Of a stretch of 64,000 bases of DNA, positions 60,230-64,000 are shown in pieces. Both the position numbers and the translations under genes were made by a program. The number at the start of each line of letters is the position of its first letter. Position 1 is the stretch's first letter. The DNA comes from Chloroflexia bacterium SDU3-3 (GTDB lineage: Bacteria; Chloroflexota; Chloroflexia; Chloroflexales; Roseiflexaceae). The notes beneath the pieces were generated by a model. That model made no database searches, was not told the DNA's origin, and saw only the letters and a program-made list of their open reading frames with translations. Where the stretch lies: contig WBOU01000014.1 in the NCBI GenBank assembly GCA_009268125.1, forward strand, positions 117,943 through 181,942, written 5' to 3'.

Positions 60230-60799
60230 TGCGTTCGCTCCTTTGGCGTGGCGCGCACAGCCTGCGGGTGGCGCGTAGCTGCTGTTCGGCGTACCGTATG
60301 CTCTATCGGCCCTGCTCCCTGCGGTGGCGATAGCAATGCGCGGGCCTATGCTGTTGGCAGAGGTTGGTTGGGCGCTTGTCTCGTGGCCTCTGGCGGTGGC
60401 GTATGGATAGCGCGCAGGGCGGCACGGGCGGTTGGCGATGTGGCTAGGGCGGGGGGATGACCTGCGTGGTCTGGTGGCTGGGGCGGGGTGCCAATCGAGC
60501 GCGATAGCGGAGTTTGTGATATCGTTGGGGTAATATCTATCTGTATGAATGCTCTATCATGCCGCCTCCTTGCATTGCTCGCTGCTTATCTGATAGCTAT
60601 CAGACAGTGGGATTATAGCTGATGCTCGGCGCGGGGGATATTATTCTTTGCTCACATTTGTGTCTGCGAGGGTGTATAGCACAAGGGGGGAGCGCTATGT
60701 TCTGGCAGGCTATGCGGGGCACGCCCCGCATAGCCTGCCTGCTTTGTAGGGCGTGCGCACTGGGCCGTTTGCCCCGGCGCACGTCTCGTTCAGCCCGCT
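60230..60799. other. Gene-free region with two palindromes
   Basis: 570 bp with no gene I can support. It contains CTGATAGCTATCAG (perfect 14-bp palindrome at 60590-60603) and a 17-bp stem GGCAGGCTATGCGGGGC at 60704-60720 whose inverse follows after two bases (60723-60739). The large stem probably terminates the minus-strand GNAT transcript or is a cruciform site. Confidence 0.6.
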
Positions 60800-61279
60800 C
60801 TACAGGGTCTGGTGGTAGGTGTATTGGTCGTCTTGCTGGCCCACCCGTTTGAACCCGCAGCTCTGCTCGTAGAAATGGTGGTTTTTTGTGGCCCACACGG
60901 GCGTCTCAAGCCCCCAGCTTAGGGCCTCGGGGTAGCGCTCTCGTAGGAACGCCCACATCCGCCGCCCCACGCCTTTATTCTGCCACGCCGGGTCAACAAA
61001 GATCGTACCGAGAACATAGTGGCGGTTCGGGTTTATCCAGACGATCATTGCGCCGACGATATCCGGCCCGGCGAGCACTTTGTAGCCCACGCTCTCTTGG
61101 TAGCCCAGCAGCCATGTGCGGAAGAAGTCGCCGTTATCGTAGCCATCGGGGCCGCCCTTTGCCTCGCCCAGGTGGCGCTGCGCGTCGTCGTCAAAAGCCC
61201 GCGCCATCACCTCGGTGACGGCGGGAATGTCGCGCTCGCCCATCTCTTCAAAGCGCAGGTCGAGATCGGCGTTGACCAT
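60800..61279 (-). CDS. GNAT N-acetyltransferase
   Basis: 159 residues from ATG 61279 (AAAAGGAGC upstream). LRFEEMGERDIPAVTEVMAR, VGAMIVWINPNRHYVLGTIF, and VDPAWQNKGVGRRMWAFLRE with the acetyl-CoA loop Q-x-K-G-x-G give the full GNAT fold. The substrate is unknown. A large perfect stem-loop lies about 60 bp beyond its stop. Confidence 0.9.
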   Translation of the reverse strand: MVNADLDLRFEEMGERDIPAVTEVMARAFDDDAQRHLGEAKGGPDGYDNGDFFRTWLLGYQESVGYKVLAGPDIVGAMIVWINPNRHYVLGTIFVDPAWQNKGVGRRMWAFLRERYPEALSWGLETPVWATKNHHFYEQSCGFKRVGQQDDQYTYHQTL

Positions 61280-61494
61280 AGGTGTGCTCCTTTTGCTTGA
61301 GTGTGACGATGCGTGTGTAATTGTAGCGCGGCGCTGCGACATGCGGTGTCACAGCTTGATTTTGCCCAACGCTTTGCTGGTGCTGTGCGAGGATGCGGTG
61401 CTGGGTGTGTGTCGGCATTTCGTAGGGTGCACTAGCGCAAGTGGGTGAGCTAACACCCTTTTTTGTGCGTCTTGGGTGTGTTGGCACTGGCTGG

Positions 61495-62640
61495 CTAGTT
61501 GCATGCGGCGAACAGGAAGTCGTGGGCTGTCGCCATATTATGGAACGTCTTGGCGGTGGGATCGTCGCTTTTGAGCACCAGTGTGGTAATGAGCGCTTGG
61601 GTCTCTTGCGGCGTGGTGGTGAAGGCGGTGCGCTGGTAGCTATAGTGCTTTTTGAGTGTGTACCCTTCGGTGCCTAGCCGCACGCGAGTTTGGTGGTCGT
61701 CGCGCATGCGCGATGTGGAGTCGTAGGCTATCGAGGCGATGGCGGTAGGTTGGTTGCCATCCATGCGGTAGCCAAACCCAAGCAAACTGTAGTCGTGCAG
61801 TTTGGCTATCGATGCGCCGAGTGCATCCTCGATAGCCTTCTGATCATTTTCATGAAGCTGCGCCATAATCCGGCCTACCCGATACTCGCGGCACTCATCT
61901 AAAAAAGGCTGGAGCAGCGCGGTAGATACACCTCGCATATGGTCCAACATGCTGGAAACGCCTATTTTGTTCCTAAACGATAGCTCAGGGTGCTCGTACA
62001 CTTCCAAAATGCTATCGATACTTTGCCGCGAGTGTGCTGCGATGAGCAAGCGATCTTCGGGCAGCAGGGCGAATGCCTGTAGCTCTTGGTAGAGCTGAAG
62101 ATCCGCAGGCTTGCTGGTTCTTTTTAAATTCTGGCGGCTAGCGTTGGTGGCGGTGTAGATCCCTATCGATCCGTTTCTTTCAAGGTCGTAGCCATTCAAT
62201 AGGATAAAATGTCCGACATAATCAAGATCGACACTATCTTTCAGCCGTATTACATTGGCCACTTCGGTGGATGTTGGGTCTATTGGGTCGCTAGGTATGG
62301 CTAGGGTTGCCGACCATACAAAGTCGGTCACGTTGGTGCCCCAGCGCTGCGCACGGTAGTCAATGAGGGCGCTGATCGAAGGGCTAAAGCTCGTCCACGT
62401 CTGATCTTGCTGCTGGTAGAAACGGTTTTTGTCGGCATCCGGGCTGTCGCTGTTTAGCGAGTCCATCTTCGCTTCGTGCCGCGCCATATTCCAGTCGGTA
62501 AAGATAACCGATCTGGTGCTTTGTGGAGCGTAGGTCAGCGCTTGTTCAATGTGTGTTTCTTCTTGATCTGTTGGCGGGGCGGCGCATGTGGCAATTCCTA
62601 TAAGCCCTAGCAGCAGAACCCATGCAGGTGATGTTTGCAC
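61495..62640 (-). CDS. Putative lipoprotein of unknown function
   Basis: 381 residues if started at GTG 62640, which has GAGGG upstream and begins a lipoprotein signal peptide (VQTSPAWVLLLGLIGIATCA; lipobox IATC). A longer ATG start at 62736 would bury the signal peptide behind a polar stretch. The mature part is of no recognised family: VIFTDWNMARHEAKMDS, FVWSATLAIPSD, LLPEDRLLIAAHSRQSIDSI. A-plus-T and codon use are slightly higher than in neighbours, hinting at transfer. Confidence 0.7.
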   Translation of the reverse strand: MQTSPAWVLLLGLIGIATCAAPPTDQEETHIEQALTYAPQSTRSVIFTDWNMARHEAKMDSLNSDSPDADKNRFYQQQDQTWTSFSPSISALIDYRAQRWGTNVTDFVWSATLAIPSDPIDPTSTEVANVIRLKDSVDLDYVGHFILLNGYDLERNGSIGIYTATNASRQNLKRTSKPADLQLYQELQAFALLPEDRLLIAAHSRQSIDSILEVYEHPELSFRNKIGVSSMLDHMRGVSTALLQPFLDECREYRVGRIMAQLHENDQKAIEDALGASIAKLHDYSLLGFGYRMDGNQPTAIASIAYDSTSRMRDDHQTRVRLGTEGYTLKKHYSYQRTAFTTTPQETQALITTLVLKSDDPTAKTFHNMATAHDFLFAACN

Positions 62641-62848
62641 AGTCTTCCCTCTTTTTTCTGCGGGCCAATGCGAGGGGGTGTGTTTTGCCCAGCTATTCGT
62701 CGCCGCCCCGCTTGTGGGAGTGTGTTTCTTCTCCATCCTGGTACTACTGTATGATACGCGGTAGTCTGATGAATGTTTCGTCCGCCACTAGCGGCGGGCT
62801 GTGCGCCGTGTGCGCGACTTCTTCCGCTGGAGGAGAGAGGGTGCTGCT

Positions 62849-63169
62849 ATGATGCGACGTTTCCAGGGCCACCCCGCTCGCGCCTACCGCATCCCCATCC
62901 GCCTCGTTGAGGCGGCCTATGGGGCTGGCAACTTCGACGATGCGGGCGATGAGATCGCCGCCGCGCTCGCGGATCTGGCCGACTATCCTGGGCAGGTAGT
63001 CTGTCGTTTCGCGTTTGACTGCGCGCACCACAACCCGTGGTACCACGCCCTGGTGGTTGGGGTGGCGGGCCTGCCCGAGGCGCTACATGCCTCGTTCGCA
63101 GCGCGGTTGGCGGCGCTGGGACTGCCGCCCGAGGGTAGGCAAGTTTCATATATGCCATGGGGCAGGTAG
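62849..63169 (+). CDS. Hypothetical protein
   Basis: 106 residues from ATG 62849 (GAGAGAGGG upstream). RRFQGHPARAYRIPIRLVEA, NFDDAGDEIAAALADLADYP, FDCAHHNPWYHALVVGVAGL. The last part has a CAHHNPW cluster that may bind metal. Its 3' end overlaps the convergent broken esterase gene by 24 bp. No family recognised. Confidence 0.55.
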   Translation: MMRRFQGHPARAYRIPIRLVEAAYGAGNFDDAGDEIAAALADLADYPGQVVCRFAFDCAHHNPWYHALVVGVAGLPEALHASFAARLAALGLPPEGRQVSYMPWGR

Positions 63170-63496
63170 CATCTTTAATCCGTCTGCCCCGATGGTTGTT
63201 TCGCCTGCGCCGCCGCTGTCGGACAGCACCGCTGCTCGCCAGGCGGTGCTGATGCCCATGTTTCCCCCGTCGCCATGCAGGCAGATAGCCAGCGGGCGGC
63301 CTTCGGCGGGCGCGGCGGCGGCGGAGACCGCGGAGACAAAGCGGCGTGTGACGCCGCTGATCTCGATGGTGCCGCCGGTGTCAACGCTCGGCGCGGCATG
63401 CGAGGCTTGGTGAGCGCTGGCGGTATCGGTGTCCAGGCCGCCCCCAGCGACCAGCAGGCCGCACACAAGGGCGCAGCAGATCGCAACTCGGCGCAT
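63146..63496 (-). pseudogene. Truncated secreted esterase (LpqC/PHB-depolymerase-like N-terminus)
   Basis: 116 residues. A signal peptide (MRRVAICCALVCGLLVAGGG) is followed by IEISGVTRRFVSAVSAAAAP and AICLHGDGGNMG, the first strand and oxyanion-loop region of an alpha/beta-hydrolase such as LpqC. The protein stops at residue 116 with no nucleophile serine, Asp or His; full-length relatives are about 280-330 residues. It is probably a 5' remnant of a deleted gene. Confidence 0.55.
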
Positions 63497-63523
63497 TGCT
63501 CTCCCCCTTCTTGTGATGCGGGC

Positions 63524-63862
63524 CTATGGCTCGGCTGGTTCAGCCTCCTCTTTAGGTGCGGTGGCCTTGGGTCTGCGCGAAAGGTTCGCCAGCCGCTGCC
63601 CCCGCGCCGAGTCGTCGATCAGCTGGGCCAGCCGTCTGGCGCGCGTGGCCTCGGCCTTGGCGCTGACTACCCACCAGCGTGCGGCCTTCTGGTACGATGG
63701 TGCCTGCGTGCTGAAGAAAGCCCAGGCCGCCGCGTGCTGCTGGAGCTGCCGCTCGTATGGCTCGGGCATGTCCAAGGCTGGCTTCTCGTGCGAGTATACT
63801 AGCGCGTGCGCCTCGCTGCGCCGCCCAAACGCGGCTCGGCCTGTGTCGTGCATCAGGCCCAT
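63524..63862 (-). pseudogene. YdeI/OmpD-associated family protein, N-terminus missing
   Basis: 112 residues that start in the middle of the family: GRAAFGRRSEAHALVYSHEK and AFFSTQAPSYQKAARWWVVS then AKAEATRARRLAQLIDDSAR are the C-terminal half of YdeI proteins (about 190 residues when whole). Upstream in frame are only GLM, AME and LEA residues before a TGA. The homology stops at about 63874, where the repeat-family motif CTCACATGGTGTCACTTTT begins. It looks interrupted by the repeat. Confidence 0.6.
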
Positions 63863-63873
63863 AGCCTCTAGCT

Positions 63874-63892
63874 CTCACATGGTGTCACTTTT
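63874..63892. repeat. End of a repeat family A copy, inserted in a ydeI-like gene
   Basis: CTCACATGGTGTCACTTTT is identical to 19094-19112, where it forms the start of a repeat A block. The sequence to the window edge (63893-64000) has no gene I can support and may be the rest of this copy. Confidence 0.55.
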
Positions 63893-64000
63893 GGGAAGTG
63901 TCAGAAGTACACTTTCCAGCGAACGGGCATGGATAGACCGAACGCGTGCTGGCGGTTTTGCCACGCGATGGCCAGGGTGAACAAGCTGCACTGCCATTGG

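Noticed and set aside
60590..60603. CTGATAGCTATCAG as an attachment or origin site
   Set aside because: A single 14-bp palindrome with no integrase, DnaA boxes or tRNA nearby; it is more likely a regulatory or chance palindrome.

Overview
The window is 64 kb of GC-rich bacterial chromosome. It has no rRNA, tRNA, CRISPR array, phage or transposase gene that I can see. Gene content and the intergenic repeat style (short GTAGGGGCGG hairpins, ACCACGAAGG/ACCAAGG strings) suggest a Chloroflexota bacterium of the Chloroflexia type. That assignment is inference, because no marker gene is present. Several genes run off or are damaged: the left edge cuts an M29 aminopeptidase, and I see one frameshifted gene, one gene with an in-frame stop, and two truncated genes at the right edge.

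Layout. 0-7.5 kb: M29 aminopeptidase (partial), ADP-ribosylglycohydrolase, cytochrome P450, a CPA2 cation/proton antiporter followed by a PII-like protein, a GNAT protein, an FhuF-type ferric reductase, and a frameshifted small gene. 7.5-14.5 kb: two tandem solute-binding-type lipoproteins (one fused to a VWA domain), then a TetR regulator translationally coupled to a rifampin-phosphotransferase-like dikinase, with a perfect 12+12 bp palindrome upstream. 14.5-18.8 kb: four-gene sugar operon (two Gfo/Idh/MocA dehydrogenases, DUF993 aldolase-like protein, xylose-isomerase-like TIM barrel) ending in a strong terminator. 20-23.4 kb: membrane hybrid histidine kinase and a response regulator that overlap tail to tail. 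23.6-28.3 kb: sugar ABC importer (binding protein and two permeases, no ATPase) plus a third Gfo/Idh/MocA dehydrogenase.

29-37.8 kb is a string of resistance or stress-type genes: APH-fold kinase, AadA-like adenylyltransferase, four DinB/DfsB-superfamily proteins, a second ADP-ribosylglycohydrolase and a MerR/GyrI regulator. 37.9-46.8 kb holds a SUKH-HEAT protein, several small orphan proteins resembling immunity proteins, methionine aminopeptidase, and a GH43 glycosidase. 47-54.9 kb holds SnoaL, TfoX, DUF1810, WD40 and TPR proteins, a CDGSH/ferredoxin plus GNAT pair, a MarR-VOC pair with its operator, and a shikimate-kinase-like P-loop protein. 55.3-57.2 kb is a two-gene nucleic-acid repair cassette (RNA ligase plus HD-Pnk end-healing enzyme). 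The right end has a second GH43, a membrane acyltransferase, a GNAT, a lipoprotein and broken genes.

The most unusual structure is intergenic: (i) a composite repeat family with GGTGTCAC inverted ends, one end of which abuts a truncated ydeI-like gene; (ii) REP-like paired hairpins; (iii) ten loci of ACCACGAAGG/ACCAAGG strings; and (iv) a roughly 400-bp array with 21-bp (heptad) periodicity and no convincing intact gene.
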